Shown in pieces: positions 55,572 to 64,000 of a stretch of DNA of 64,000 nucleotides. This DNA is from Bacillus sp. Y1. Its GTDB lineage: Bacteria; Bacillota; Bacilli; Bacillales; Cytobacillaceae. The stretch's first letter is position 1, and the number at the start of each line of letters is the position of its first letter. The notes beneath the pieces were generated by a model. The model saw nothing but the letters and a program-made list of their open reading frames with translations, was not told the origin of the DNA and made no database searches. The position numbers were made by a program, and so were the translations under genes. The stretch is taken from NCBI RefSeq assembly GCF_003586445.1, contig NZ_CP030028.1, positions 4,796,501-4,860,500 on the forward strand. Direction: 5' to 3'.

Positions 55572-56759
55572 CTACTGCTTTGGCACCTCAATCATAATCG
55601 CATCTCCTTGCCCTCCACCTGAGCAAATCGCTGCTACACCAATTCCACCGCCGCGTCTTTTTAACTCATGCATTAATGTAATGATGATTCTTGCTCCACT
55701 CGCACCGATCGGGTGACCAATCGCTACCGCTCCACCATTCACATTGACCTTTTCATGATCAAGTCCAGCGATTTCTGCACTTGCCAAGGCAACAGCCGCA
55801 AACGCTTCATTAATTTCGAATAGATCAATTTCCTCGACTGATTTGCCCGTTTTCTTCAACAATTCGTTGATCACAATTCCCGGCGTTTTAGGGAAATCCT
55901 TCGCTTGTACCGCAACAGCTGCCTGCCCGATAATATACGCTTCTGGTGTTCTTCCTTCACGAGCTGCTCGTTCTTCACTCATCAATACCAATGCGGCAGC
56001 TCCATCATTCACTCCAGGTGCGTTCCCTGCTGTGATCGTTCCGTCTGAGTTAAACACCGGCGCAAGCTTAGCCAACTTTTCAAAGCTAGTATCTTTTCTC
56101 GGTGACTCATCAGTCGCCACCACAAGTGGTTCACCTTTTCGCTGTGGAACTTGAACCGCTACAATTTCTTCGGCTAAGACACCGGATTCCATTGCTTGAA
56201 CGGTACGCTGATGGCTTCTAAGTGCCCATTGATCCTGCTCCTCACGCGAAAGCTCCATTTCCTTTGCCACACCATTTCCGTATGTTCCCATATGAACGCC
56301 CGTAAACGTACAAGTTAGTCCGTCATATACCATTAAATCCTTTACCGAAGAATCACCCATTCGTAATCCCCAACGAGCCTTTGGAAGAAAATAAGGAGCG
56401 TTGCTCATCGACTCCATTCCTCCGGCAACGATGACTTCTTCGTCACCTAAACGGATGATTTGATCTCCTAACGTCACACTTCGCATTCCAGAAGCACAAA
56501 CCTTATTGATCGTTTCCGTTTTTACATTCCATGGAAGTCCAGCTTTTTGAGCGGCTTGTCGTGATGGAATCTGACCCTGCCCCCCTTGCAGAACCGTTCC
56601 AAAAATCACTTCATCCACTTTATCTGCTTCCACACCTGCGCGACCAAGTGCTTCCTTGATCACCATTCCCCCTAAATCAGATGCTGTAAATGAACTTAAG
56701 CTTCCTCCCATTTTTCCAAAAGGTGTACGAACTCCGCTTAAAATAACTGTTTTCCCCAT
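55572..56759 (-). CDS. Acetyl-CoA C-acetyltransferase (thiolase)
   Basis: 395 aa. Acyl-carrying Cys88 in [10 protein letters not shown], His in [10 protein letters not shown] and the second Cys in [12 protein letters not shown], all catalytic residues present. It makes or cleaves acetoacetyl-CoA. First gene of the thl-hbd-acd-acdA-tetR-icmF run, with a palindromic operator about 70 bp upstream. Comparable to MmgA/ThlA. Confidence 0.95.
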   Translation of the reverse strand: MGKTVILSGVRTPFGKMGGSLSSFTASDLGGMVIKEALGRAGVEADKVDEVIFGTVLQGGQGQIPSRQAAQKAGLPWNVKTETINKVCASGMRSVTLGDQIIRLGDEEVIVAGGMESMSNAPYFLPKARWGLRMGDSSVKDLMVYDGLTCTFTGVHMGTYGNGVAKEMELSREEQDQWALRSHQRTVQAMESGVLAEEIVAVQVPQRKGEPLVVATDESPRKDTSFEKLAKLAPVFNSDGTITAGNAPGVNDGAAALVLMSEERAAREGRTPEAYIIGQAAVAVQAKDFPKTPGIVINELLKKTGKSVEEIDLFEINEAFAAVALASAEIAGLDHEKVNVNGGAVAIGHPIGASGARIIITLMHELKRRGGGIGVAAICSGGGQGDAIMIEVPKQ

Positions 56760-56826
56760 GTTACTCTCCCCTTTTTCGTATTCATTTGTTTGGATTTTTT
56801 TCTAGTGTGATTGATTCTGTGATGTG

Positions 56827-56844
56827 ACTGAACGCTCGCTCAGT
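56827..56844. promoter_or_regulatory. Palindromic operator upstream of thl (FadR-like)
   Basis: ACTGAACGCTCGCTCAGT is an imperfect 18-bp palindrome. The same arrangement, with different inner bases, occurs at 59202-59219 upstream of fadF. The B. subtilis FadR site has TGAATGA half-sites. The TetR protein at 51658 is the obvious candidate binder; this is inference. Confidence 0.65.
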
Positions 56845-56853
56845 ATGTGTCGT

Positions 56854-56883
56854 GGAAAAAAGGAGAATTTGAATTTCTCCTTT
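56854..56883 (-). terminator. Terminator after fadF
   Basis: Perfect stem AAAGGAGAA / TTCTCCTTT with a seven-base loop and a continuing T-run on the minus strand. It separates fadF from the thl operon. Confidence 0.85.
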
Positions 56884-56992
56884 GAAGTAAATATAATTTG
56901 TAAGCGCTTTATTCCCTTCTTCTATTTTACTATCAAAATAGTTAGAATAGAAATAATTTACACAAAAATCATGCAAATTATTTCTATCCGAT

Positions 56993-59125
56993 TTATGACA
57001 CGATTTTTGCCTCTCCGATGACAGCTTTTTCTAAAAGCTCTGCCACGTCATAGGTTGATACCGTTTCTTCAACTTCCTTTGCCTTTGTTCCATCTGAAAG
57101 CATTGTTAAGCAATACGGACAGCCAGATGAAATAACAGACGGTTTAACAGCTAATGCTTGCTCAGTTCTTGCTACATTAATACGTTGGCCCTTTTCTTCT
57201 TCCATCCACATAAGGCCACCACCAGCTCCACAACACATTCCCGTGTCTCTGTTACGAGTCATTTCTACGAGTGTGACGCCCGGAATCGCTTTTAATATAT
57301 CGCGTGGTGCATCGTACACTTCATTGTAGCGTCCTAAATAACAAGAATCGTGGAAGGTGATCGTTTCGTTCACTTCAAACTTCGGCTTTAATCTTCCATC
57401 CCTCACAAGCTCAGCAAGCAGCTCGGTATGATGGTACACTTCGGCTTTTAATCCAAAATCAGGGTATTCATTTTTGAATGTATTATACGCATGAGGATCA
57501 ATCGTCACGATTTTCTTTACTTCATTCTTCTCAAACTCTTCAATATTTTTCGTTGCAAGCTCTTGGAACACAAACTCATTTCCTAAACGTCTTGCGGTGT
57601 CACCCGAGTTCTTTTCCTTGCTTCCTAAAATCGCAAACTTCACTCCCGCTTCATTTAAAAGCTTCGCAAAGGACAAAGCAATTTTTTGACTGCGGTTGTC
57701 ATAAGAGCCCATGGAACCGACCCAGAACAAATACTCAAACTCTTGACCAGACTTTTTCATTTCTTTTACCGTTGGAATGACCACGTCAGTTCTCTCATCC
57801 CGCCAGTTCTCACGCTCTTTGCGGTTCAGTCCCCAAGGGTTTCCTTGACGTTCGATGTTTTGCATCGCTCTTTGTGCATCGGCATCCATTTTTCCTTCTG
57901 TTAGAACAAGATAACGACGAAGGTCGATAATTTTATCGACATGCTCATTCATAACCGGACATTGATCTTCACAATTTCGGCAAGTGGTACAAGCCCAAAT
58001 TTCCTCCTCTGTAATAACATCTCCGATCAAGCTTGGACTGTAAGCTAGACTTGCCGCAGACTCCTGAACCCCTTTTCCAGCAGCTGCTAATGCAATTTGA
58101 TTTCCTTTTGTATTTGAAAAAGCAAAGGTTGGAACCCATGGCTGCTTTTGCGTAATGGCTGCACCGTGATTCGTTAAGTGATCGCGCATTTTTAAGATTA
58201 AGTCCATCGGCGACAGCATCTTTCCTGTCCCTGTTGCTGGACACATACTCGTACAACGCCCACATTCTACACACGCGTATAAGTCGATGAGCTGATGCTG
58301 AGTGAAATCTTCAATTTTGCCCACACCGAATGTCTCTTGTGTTTCGTCTTCAAAATCAATCTTTGTTAATTTTCCTGGCTTTTCTAAGCGATTAAAATAC
58401 ACATTGGCTGGACCTGCAATTAAATGCGCATGCTTGGACTGTGGAACATACACAAGGAATGCTAGCAGGAACAAAAGATGAATCCACCAAGCCACATAAA
58501 AAATTGCGATGGAACCTGTTTCTCCTACCCACGAAAAAGCCACGCTCACTAATGAGGCAATAGGCTCTGTCCATGAGGCTTCATGAGCATGCCAGATGAG
58601 ACTCATTCCATTTCCAACAAGTACAGAAAGCATTAATCCACCGATAAAAATTAACACGAGTCCCGATTTGAAATTCCGTTTCAATCGAACCAATTTTTCT
58701 ACATATCGACGATGAAACGCCCAAAAAACAGCAACTAAAATCATTAAAGTGACGATTTCTTGAAAAAAAGTGAATCCTGGATACAGAGGCCCTAGTGGCA
58801 AGTGCGCACCTGGTACAAGGCCTTTAATAATAAAGTCGATTGCCCCAAATTGAACAAGGATAAATCCGTAAAAAAACATCACATGAATAATTCCGCTTTT
58901 CTTATCCTTTAACAGCTTTTTTTGCCCGAATACATTGACCCAAATCTTATCGAGTCTTTCCTTTACTCGAGAATCAAACTCAACCTTCTTCCCGAGCTTT
59001 ATGTACTCGATTCTCGTTTTGACTACATAAACAAATAGACTAACTGCGTAAGCGGTTACAATTATAAAAGCAATCAAGTTGATCCAAAGCATGGCATTCA
59101 TCTTTTCTACCCCTTTCTGGCTCAC
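56993..59125 (-). CDS. fadF: Membrane-bound (Fe-S) oxidoreductase of fatty-acid oxidation (FadF-like, YwjF)
   Basis: 710 aa. N-terminal membrane part with about six helices (1-250), then two [4Fe-4S] motifs, CVECGRCTSMCP and CTTCRNCEDQCP, and two CCG-type cysteine-rich domains (CYLGRYNEVYDAP with CCGAGGG, and SGCPYCLTM). It resembles heterodisulfide-reductase/ETF-quinone-oxidoreductase-like proteins and probably passes electrons from acyl-CoA dehydrogenases through ETF to menaquinone. Matches B. subtilis YwjF/FadF by position. Confidence 0.9.
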   Translation of the reverse strand: MSQKGVEKMNAMLWINLIAFIIVTAYAVSLFVYVVKTRIEYIKLGKKVEFDSRVKERLDKIWVNVFGQKKLLKDKKSGIIHVMFFYGFILVQFGAIDFIIKGLVPGAHLPLGPLYPGFTFFQEIVTLMILVAVFWAFHRRYVEKLVRLKRNFKSGLVLIFIGGLMLSVLVGNGMSLIWHAHEASWTEPIASLVSVAFSWVGETGSIAIFYVAWWIHLLFLLAFLVYVPQSKHAHLIAGPANVYFNRLEKPGKLTKIDFEDETQETFGVGKIEDFTQHQLIDLYACVECGRCTSMCPATGTGKMLSPMDLILKMRDHLTNHGAAITQKQPWVPTFAFSNTKGNQIALAAAGKGVQESAASLAYSPSLIGDVITEEEIWACTTCRNCEDQCPVMNEHVDKIIDLRRYLVLTEGKMDADAQRAMQNIERQGNPWGLNRKERENWRDERTDVVIPTVKEMKKSGQEFEYLFWVGSMGSYDNRSQKIALSFAKLLNEAGVKFAILGSKEKNSGDTARRLGNEFVFQELATKNIEEFEKNEVKKIVTIDPHAYNTFKNEYPDFGLKAEVYHHTELLAELVRDGRLKPKFEVNETITFHDSCYLGRYNEVYDAPRDILKAIPGVTLVEMTRNRDTGMCCGAGGGLMWMEEEKGQRINVARTEQALAVKPSVISSGCPYCLTMLSDGTKAKEVEETVSTYDVAELLEKAVIGEAKIVS

Positions 59126-59194
59126 TCGAACTCCCCTTCAAGCAGCACAGGTTTTGCGTGAAAATGTGTAATTTTCTGAATTGTATCTACCCTT

Positions 59195-59222
59195 ATTATA
59201 TAATGAATGAGCATTCAGTCAA
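59195..59222 (-). promoter_or_regulatory. fadF promoter overlapped by a FadR-like operator
   Basis: Minus strand: TTGACT (59217-59222), 16-bp spacer, TATAAT (59195-59200). The 18-bp palindrome AATGAATGAGCATTCAGT (59202-59219) lies between and over these boxes, an ideal place for a repressor to block RNA polymerase. It aligns position by position with the operator at 56827-56844. Confidence 0.75.
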
Positions 59223-59332
59223 CATTTTTTTATCGCAACTTTCTGTCTTCATAGAAAGAACACGAACAGGAGATACTACAACGTACGATCACTCCCGAAC
59301 TAATGGGATATTCTCTGAAGGGAGAGAATTTG

Positions 59333-60535
59333 ATGAAGGTTATCGGTTTCATCCTGCTTGCTTTAGTACTCATCCTATTGCTATTGTATGTCGACTTTAT
59401 ACTCGGCAGAAGACAACATTTATCTTCTATTTATAGAAAAAGTTATCCGATGAGGCAAAGTCATATTGATGTATTTACAAGAGGAGATGCCCTCTTCTTG
59501 GACTTATTTTCTGAAATAGAACATGCAAACGAGCATATTCATGTTCTTTTTTATATATTAAAAGATGATCCTTATGGCCGTAGGTTTCTGCAGATTTTGA
59601 AAAACAAAGCATTAGAAGGAGTGGAAGTTAGACTTCTTCTCGATTGGGCAGGAAGCTTTAGAGTTCCACGTCGGATTGTGCATGAACTGAAACAAGCTGG
59701 CATTCATTTTGCGTATAGTCATAAACCGAAATTCCCCTTTTTCTTTTACCGTTTACAGGTTCGAAATCACCGAAAAATTACGGTCATTGATGGGCGACTT
59801 GGCTATATTGGAGGATTTAATGTCGGAAAAGAGTACTTAAACGAGGATCCAAAGCTGAACCCTTGGCGTGATTATCATTTAAAAATTATGGGTGAAGGGG
59901 TTCATGATCTCCAACGTGAGTTTCTTAAGGACTGGGAAGAGGAAACACAAGAACATCTTCTCAAAACTTCCACTTATTTTCCTGACCCAGTATCAGGTCC
60001 GATTCGTCACCAAATTATCCCTTCAGAAGGGTTTTATCTCGAAGAAACCTTCTCCGGGATGATACGAGGGGCTGAAACATCGATCAACATTGGTTCTCCT
60101 TATTTCATTCCTAGCAAACGCATTTTTCAAGATTTGTTGGATGCATTGGATCGCGGTGTGAAAGTGACCATCCTTGTTCCCCAAACTCCTGATCACCCTT
60201 TTGTGAAAGAAGCCTCTTTCCCCTATTTGCGCACGCTTATTTCTAAAGGGGCCAATGTCTATGATTATGTCAAAGGCTTTTACCATGCAAAAATCCTTAT
60301 CATTGATGATCGAATTTGTGATTCTGGCACAGCCAACTTTGACAAAAGAAGCTTCTTTTTGAATCATGAAATTAACTGCTACTTGTTCGATTTAGACATC
60401 ATCTCACATATGAAAAACATATATGAAACGGATGTAAAAGATGGGATTAAAATATCCCTTCATGACATAACCCATTTGAGCTTTAAGCAAAAAATGCTTG
60501 AATGGATCGCACGCCCTATTTCTTATTTTCTTTAG
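59333..60535 (+). CDS. clsB: Cardiolipin synthase (phospholipase D family, YwjE/ClsB)
   Basis: 400 aa from ATG 59333, preceded by GAAGGGAGAG; the in-frame start at 59303 lacks a site. One N-terminal membrane helix (3-22), then two PLD domains with HKD motifs, NHRKITVIDGRLGYIGGFN and HAKILIIDDRICDSGTANFD. It joins two phosphatidylglycerol molecules to cardiolipin. Divergent from fadF and 18 bp upstream of uvsE, with which it forms an operon. Confidence 0.93.
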   Translation: MKVIGFILLALVLILLLLYVDFILGRRQHLSSIYRKSYPMRQSHIDVFTRGDALFLDLFSEIEHANEHIHVLFYILKDDPYGRRFLQILKNKALEGVEVRLLLDWAGSFRVPRRIVHELKQAGIHFAYSHKPKFPFFFYRLQVRNHRKITVIDGRLGYIGGFNVGKEYLNEDPKLNPWRDYHLKIMGEGVHDLQREFLKDWEEETQEHLLKTSTYFPDPVSGPIRHQIIPSEGFYLEETFSGMIRGAETSINIGSPYFIPSKRIFQDLLDALDRGVKVTILVPQTPDHPFVKEASFPYLRTLISKGANVYDYVKGFYHAKILIIDDRICDSGTANFDKRSFFLNHEINCYLFDLDIISHMKNIYETDVKDGIKISLHDITHLSFKQKMLEWIARPISYFL

Positions 60536-60553
60536 TTAGGAGTTCATACGACG

Positions 60554-61510
60554 ATGAGAATTCGCTTTGGCTATGTATCGACTGCCCTTTCTCTTTGGGA
60601 GGCATCGCCTGCAAGAGCCTTGACCTTTACCCGGTATAAGCAGCTTCCCGCTTCCGAACGCGAGGAAAAACTAATGGCTGTTACTGGTGAAAATATATTT
60701 AATACGTTACGAATGGTATCCTACAACGTGGCTCACGGCATTCAAGTGTATCGCTTATCCAGTTCCATCGCCCCTCTTTCTACTCACCCAGAGGTGAACT
60801 GGGATTTTGTCACACCGTTTCGAAAGGAGTGGAAGGAGCTTGGCGATTTAATTCGCAGACATCAGATGCGTGTAAGCTTCCACCCTAACCAGTACACTTT
60901 GTTCACCTCTCCACGTGAAGAAGTAACAAAGAATGCGGTAATTGATATGGACTATCATTACAGAATGCTCGAAGCAATGGGAGTGGAAAAAGACGGGGTC
61001 CTGAATATTCATGTTGGAGGAGCCTACGGGGATAAAACACAGTCACTGGAACGCTTTCACGAAAATATTCAAACACTCCCCTCCCATATCAAAGAGGTCA
61101 CCACATTAGAGAATGATGATAAAACATATACCACCGAGGAGACACTTTCTGTATGTCGTAAAGAAGGCATTCGTCTTGTCTTTGATTATCATCATCATAT
61201 GGCCAATTTGAGTGAAGAGCCTCTGGATACCTTGCTCCCAAAAGTATTTCAAACGTGGGAAGGCCATTTATTAAAACCGAAAATCCACATTTCTTCCCCA
61301 AAGTCAGAAAAAATGTATCGAGCACATGCTGACTTTGTTGATTTGGAATATATCATGCCCCTGATCGAGCTTCTCCGTTCTATGAATACCGATGTCGACT
61401 TTATGATTGAAGCTAAGGCGAAGGATATGGCATGCCTCAAACTTGTAGAAGACATTAGCCGTATTCGGGGTGTGAAACGAGTGGGCGGTGCAGAGATTGA
61501 ATGGAAATGA
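60554..61510 (+). CDS. uvsE: UV DNA damage endonuclease UvsE (YwjD)
   Basis: 318 aa, TIM-barrel metal enzyme that nicks DNA 5' of UV photoproducts and some other lesions. Family blocks seen: RFGYVSTALSLW, RVSFHPNQYTLF, NIHVGGAYGDK, LENDDKTY and VFDYHHHMAN, which hold the metal-binding His, Glu and Asp residues. In B. subtilis it contributes to spore UV repair. Followed by the duplicated intergenic element. Confidence 0.95.
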   Translation: MRIRFGYVSTALSLWEASPARALTFTRYKQLPASEREEKLMAVTGENIFNTLRMVSYNVAHGIQVYRLSSSIAPLSTHPEVNWDFVTPFRKEWKELGDLIRRHQMRVSFHPNQYTLFTSPREEVTKNAVIDMDYHYRMLEAMGVEKDGVLNIHVGGAYGDKTQSLERFHENIQTLPSHIKEVTTLENDDKTYTTEETLSVCRKEGIRLVFDYHHHMANLSEEPLDTLLPKVFQTWEGHLLKPKIHISSPKSEKMYRAHADFVDLEYIMPLIELLRSMNTDVDFMIEAKAKDMACLKLVEDISRIRGVKRVGGAEIEWK

Positions 61511-61520
61511 TCCATCTGTA

Positions 61521-61780
61521 GGTTCGCACTTATCGGTTGGGGGATCAGGTTAAGCAGCCGAGCTGATAAATAGACGGAGAGATTCCGCCTATTGGCTCGA
61601 AAAATCCGAAAAGGGGAGATTTTGCTTTGCATAAGCGGAAAAACTCCCCTTATTTACCCCGAAACGAACTCCATTCTGCATTTAACCGAAAATTCTCCGC
61701 TTATTTGATTAGGACAATACATCTTATTTTAAAAGGGATATTCCTAATAAAGAAACTCGCCAATTACTATAGCGAGTTTC
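61521..61780. repeat. Long duplicated intergenic element, copy 2 (downstream of uvsE)
   Basis: About 260 bp matching 45064-45420 in order and orientation, with one 51-bp unit missing. It begins eleven bases after the uvsE stop. Internal hairpins include AATAG-CGGA / TCCG-CTATT. Confidence 0.8.
61745..61780 (-). terminator. Terminator hairpin of copy 2, downstream of xapX
   Basis: GAAACTCGC / GCGAGTTTC (61752-61760 with 61772-61780), followed on the minus strand by TTTATTAGG. Compared with copy 1, the base pair next to AAACTCG is G-C instead of T-A, a paired change. Confidence 0.65.
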
Positions 61781-61832
61781 GATGCCCATACGGCTGTCAT
61801 GGTCGGCACGTATACTAAGAAAAGCATTCTAC

Positions 61833-62013
61833 TTATTTTCCGAAACTTTGCAGCCATGGAGTTAACTGCTCAAACACTTTAAAGCCTAAATAAATACCTA
61901 CAATCCCAGTGATACCCGCTAAAGCAGGTGGAGCCGGAATGGGCAGACGAAAGAGTGCAAAAATAAACCCGACGAAAAAAACCCGTTACTAACGATAGCA
62001 GGACAAGCTTCAT
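61833..62013 (-). pseudogene. XapX-domain small membrane protein gene with a frameshift
   Basis: GGAGGGGTACT precedes an ATG at 62013 giving MKLVLLSLVTGF, then a run of seven T (plus-strand A 61975-61981). Read with six T, the frame continues VGFIFALFRLPIPAPPALAG and IVGIYLGFKVFEQL to a stop at 61833, a complete 59-aa XapX (DUF1427) protein with two membrane helices. As given, the length is 181 bases, one too many, and the frame is lost at residue 14. Sequencing error, a true null allele or slippage are all possible. Confidence 0.82.
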
Positions 62014-62067
62014 AGTACCCCTCCAAAAATCAATCGTATACTTTAAAGCATTCCCCACAATGCTCCT

Positions 62068-63138
62068 TTATACTTCGATTTTCGCTCTTCTTGATTGCTC
62101 AATAATCTCAGCGATCTTATTTGTTGCCTCTAAAACCGAATCACTGCAAACGAAGATTTCCGGGTTTTCATAGTCCCCTACTTTATTTCCGTAGCGAGGG
62201 TCATAGTAATGCTCCATTAATAGCTTGATAAGTGGCATATAATCTCTTTCTTCCACACATCTTAGTAGCTCTGTTTGAATATCGAATGATTTTATTCTCT
62301 TAATAATCATCTTCAAAGCAAGTTCAACACGTTCATGAAAAGCATCCGAATGCTCATAAGGTTTCACGTATTGCTCATAAATACGCTCCATCCGTTTTTC
62401 GATAGAGGAATAAACAGTGATATGAAGTCCCTTCAGTTTTTTCTCTGTTAACTCTGGCGGCTGCACAGCATGTCCAATGCGTTTGCTCTCTCCTTCCATA
62501 ATGAAATATGGAGAGCCTTTGAGCTTCTTTAAATCTTCAAAAAGAAGAGCATCAAACATCTTTTGGTTATGCGGTGTTTCCCCACCAATCGAGCCAAATA
62601 CCGAGCCTTTATGATTCGCGTACTTCTCTAAATCGAGCACTGGATATCCTGCCGTATTTAAATGCTGAAGAATCTCTGTTTTTCCTGTTCCTGTCATCCC
62701 GGTAATGACCACAGATTCAGCAGGAATTAAGTCAGAAATATGCTCTATCACATGCTCACGATAGGCACGGTAGCCCCCCTCGATTCTTCTCACATGAAGC
62801 CCCGCGAGCGTGGCAAACGTGGCAACGGATTGGCTTCTCATTCCACCTCTCCAGCAGTACACCATTGGTTCGCGACCAGATTCTTCAATCTCTTGAATTC
62901 GCGCAAGCATATCAGGAATTTTCGGACTAACAATCTCCATTGCCTTCCACTTGGCTTCCTTCTGTCCTTCTTGCTTATAAATGGTTCCAATCAATGCCCG
63001 CTCTTCATTTGTAAAAAGAGGAATATTGACCGATCCAGGTATATGGCTATCATCGAATTCACCTGGTGACCGAACATCGATCGTCGTATAGCGCTCTTTA
63101 TTTTCTAAAAACTTTTCAACTGAACAGTCTCTAATCAT
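62068..63138 (-). CDS. mnmH: tRNA 2-selenouridine synthase (MnmH/SelU)
   Basis: 356 aa from ATG 63138 with GTGGAGG upstream; the GTG at 63150 overlaps that site. N-terminal rhodanese domain with catalytic Cys95 in VYCWRGGMRSQS, then a P-loop domain with GMTGTGKT (147-154). It replaces sulfur by selenium in 2-thiouridine at the tRNA wobble position through a geranylated intermediate, using selenophosphate. No selD is in the window, so selenium use cannot be confirmed here. Confidence 0.93.
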   Translation of the reverse strand: MIRDCSVEKFLENKERYTTIDVRSPGEFDDSHIPGSVNIPLFTNEERALIGTIYKQEGQKEAKWKAMEIVSPKIPDMLARIQEIEESGREPMVYCWRGGMRSQSVATFATLAGLHVRRIEGGYRAYREHVIEHISDLIPAESVVITGMTGTGKTEILQHLNTAGYPVLDLEKYANHKGSVFGSIGGETPHNQKMFDALLFEDLKKLKGSPYFIMEGESKRIGHAVQPPELTEKKLKGLHITVYSSIEKRMERIYEQYVKPYEHSDAFHERVELALKMIIKRIKSFDIQTELLRCVEERDYMPLIKLLMEHYYDPRYGNKVGDYENPEIFVCSDSVLEATNKIAEIIEQSRRAKIEV

Positions 63139-63159
63139 GTCTTCCTCCACCTTTAAGTT

Positions 63160-63190
63160 TCAAAAGAGGCTCCCACTCCGGAAGCCTCTC
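63160..63190 (-). terminator. Terminator after argS
   Basis: AGAGGCT / AGCCTCT stem (63165-63171 with 63183-63189) with additional inner pairs and a TTTTG tail on the minus strand, six bases after the argS stop. Confidence 0.75.
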
Positions 63191-63195
63191 ACTTG

Positions 63196-64000
63196 TTACA
63201 TTTTTTCAGGAGCGGAAACTCCGATTAATTTCAGTGCATTCTTTAACGTCGTTTGCACAGCTTTAATTAATGAAAGGCGTGCCTTTGTGCGCTCCGCGTT
63301 TTCCGCATCCAACACTTTTTCCGCATTGTAAAAGCTGTGGAAAGTTGAAGCAAGCTCATAAATATAGTTTGTCACTCGGTGTGGCATGCGCTTCTCGGCT
63401 GCTTCTGCCACCGCTAGAGGAAACTCACCAAGCTTTTTAAGCACTTCAATTTCCTTCTCAGCGCCGATTAAAGAGAAATCAGCGTTCGTATCATATGTGA
63501 ACCCATTCTCTTCCCCTTGGCGAAGGATGCTGCAAATACGAGCATGTGCGTATTGAGCATAGTATACTGGATTTTCATTGGATTGTGATACCGCTAAATC
63601 AAGATCAAAGTCCATATGCGTATCCGCACTTCTCATCGCAAAGAAGTAACGAGTCGCATCTAAGCCTACCTCTTCAACTAGATCACGCATCGTAACAGCT
63701 TTCCCTGTACGCTTACTCATCTTCATCTTTTCACCATTTTTGTATAGGTGAACAAGCTGGATAATTTCAACCTCAAGTACATCTTTTCCATATCCTAACG
63801 CTTCGATCGCTGCTTTCATTCTAGGAATATATCCGTGGTGATCCGCACCCCAAATATTGATAAGCTTTTCAAAGCCACGATCAAGCTTATTTTTATGATA
63901 AGCGATGTCAGGTGTTAAGTAGGTGTAAGAACCATCCTGCTTAATAAGCACGCGGTCTTTGTCATCTCCTAGATCTGTTGAGCGGAACCAAGTCGCTCCA
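63196..64000 (-). CDS. argS: Arginyl-tRNA synthetase, C-terminal part (gene runs off the window)
   Basis: 267 codons visible, about half of a normal 555-aa enzyme; the frame stays open to the window edge with [16 protein letters not shown] before the first GTG. Seen: [26 protein letters not shown], the KMSK-type signature [11 protein letters not shown], and the C-terminal anticodon-binding helices ending [10 protein letters not shown]. Class I synthetase. The N-terminal HIGH region is outside the window. Confidence 0.95.
   Translation of the reverse strand, partial: GATWFRSTDLGDDKDRVLIKQDGSYTYLTPDIAYHKNKLDRGFEKLINIWGADHHGYIPRMKAAIEALGYGKDVLEVEIIQLVHLYKNGEKMKMSKRTGKAVTMRDLVEEVGLDATRYFFAMRSADTHMDFDLDLAVSQSNENPVYYAQYAHARICSILRQGEENGFTYDTNADFSLIGAEKEIEVLKKLGEFPLAVAEAAEKRMPHRVTNYIYELASTFHSFYNAEKVLDAENAERTKARLSLIKAVQTTLKNALKLIGVSAPEKM

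Noticed and set aside
62068..63138. Selenoprotein or selenocysteine insertion system around mnmH
   Set aside because: mnmH modifies tRNA and does not imply selenocysteine; no in-frame TGA with a catalytic context was found in the window.

Overview
The window is a chromosomal backbone segment from an endospore-forming member of the Bacillaceae (Bacillus sensu lato). The evidence is the gene order spoIID-murA-ywmB-ywzB, atp, upp-glyA-ywlG-rpiB-ywlE-mntP-ywlC-ywlB-spoIIR-prmC-prfA, tdk-rpmE-rho-murAB-fsa-fbaA-spo0F-ywjG-pyrG-rpoE, which follows the B. subtilis map near the atp operon. Sporulation genes (spoIID, spoIIR, spo0F, a YhcN/YlaJ-like lipoprotein) and low-GC intergenic DNA agree. Almost all genes lie on the minus strand. 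The plus-strand exceptions are ywjG and the clsB-uvsE pair. No rRNA, tRNA, insertion sequence, prophage or CRISPR was seen.

Layout: 1-3043 envelope and sporulation genes; 3301-14096 an 11-gene complex I operon (nuoABCDHIJKLMN, no nuoEFG) with its promoter and terminator; 14607-22123 the F1Fo ATP synthase operon with its promoter; 22214-24480 a Vpr-like secreted subtilase; 24611-25790 a 22-unit tandem repeat; 25824-33436 upp, glyA and the ywl genes with an extra chemotaxis receptor; 32922-33029 a DnaA-box cluster; 33785-38500 spoIIR, prmC/prfA, tdk and rpmE; 38517-47335 rho, murAB, central carbon genes, spo0F and pyrG with a CTP-sensing attenuator; 47359-59222 rpoE and a fatty-acid/branched-chain acyl-CoA cluster (fadF, thl, hbd, two acyl-CoA dehydrogenases, a TetR regulator, icmF) with two matching palindromic operators; 59333-61510 clsB-uvsE; 61833-64000 a frameshifted xapX, mnmH and the 3' part of argS.

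The genes make a coherent housekeeping set. Complex I and ATP synthase sit side by side for respiration, cell-wall precursor synthesis is supplied by two MurA paralogues, release factor and its methylase are co-transcribed, and fatty-acid degradation is grouped with its probable repressor.

The less ordinary content is intergenic. Four sequence-unrelated tandem arrays have a unit close to 52 bp and contain inverted repeats (3110, 14321, 24611, 45064/61521), and a fifth has an exact 20-bp period (33539). Two further families of long palindromic elements are inserted in intergenic gaps, including inside the nuo and atp operons. One family shows paired base changes between copies that keep the stems. 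These, the repeat-expanded NuoC N-terminus and the homopolymer frameshift in xapX are the points most worth a second look.
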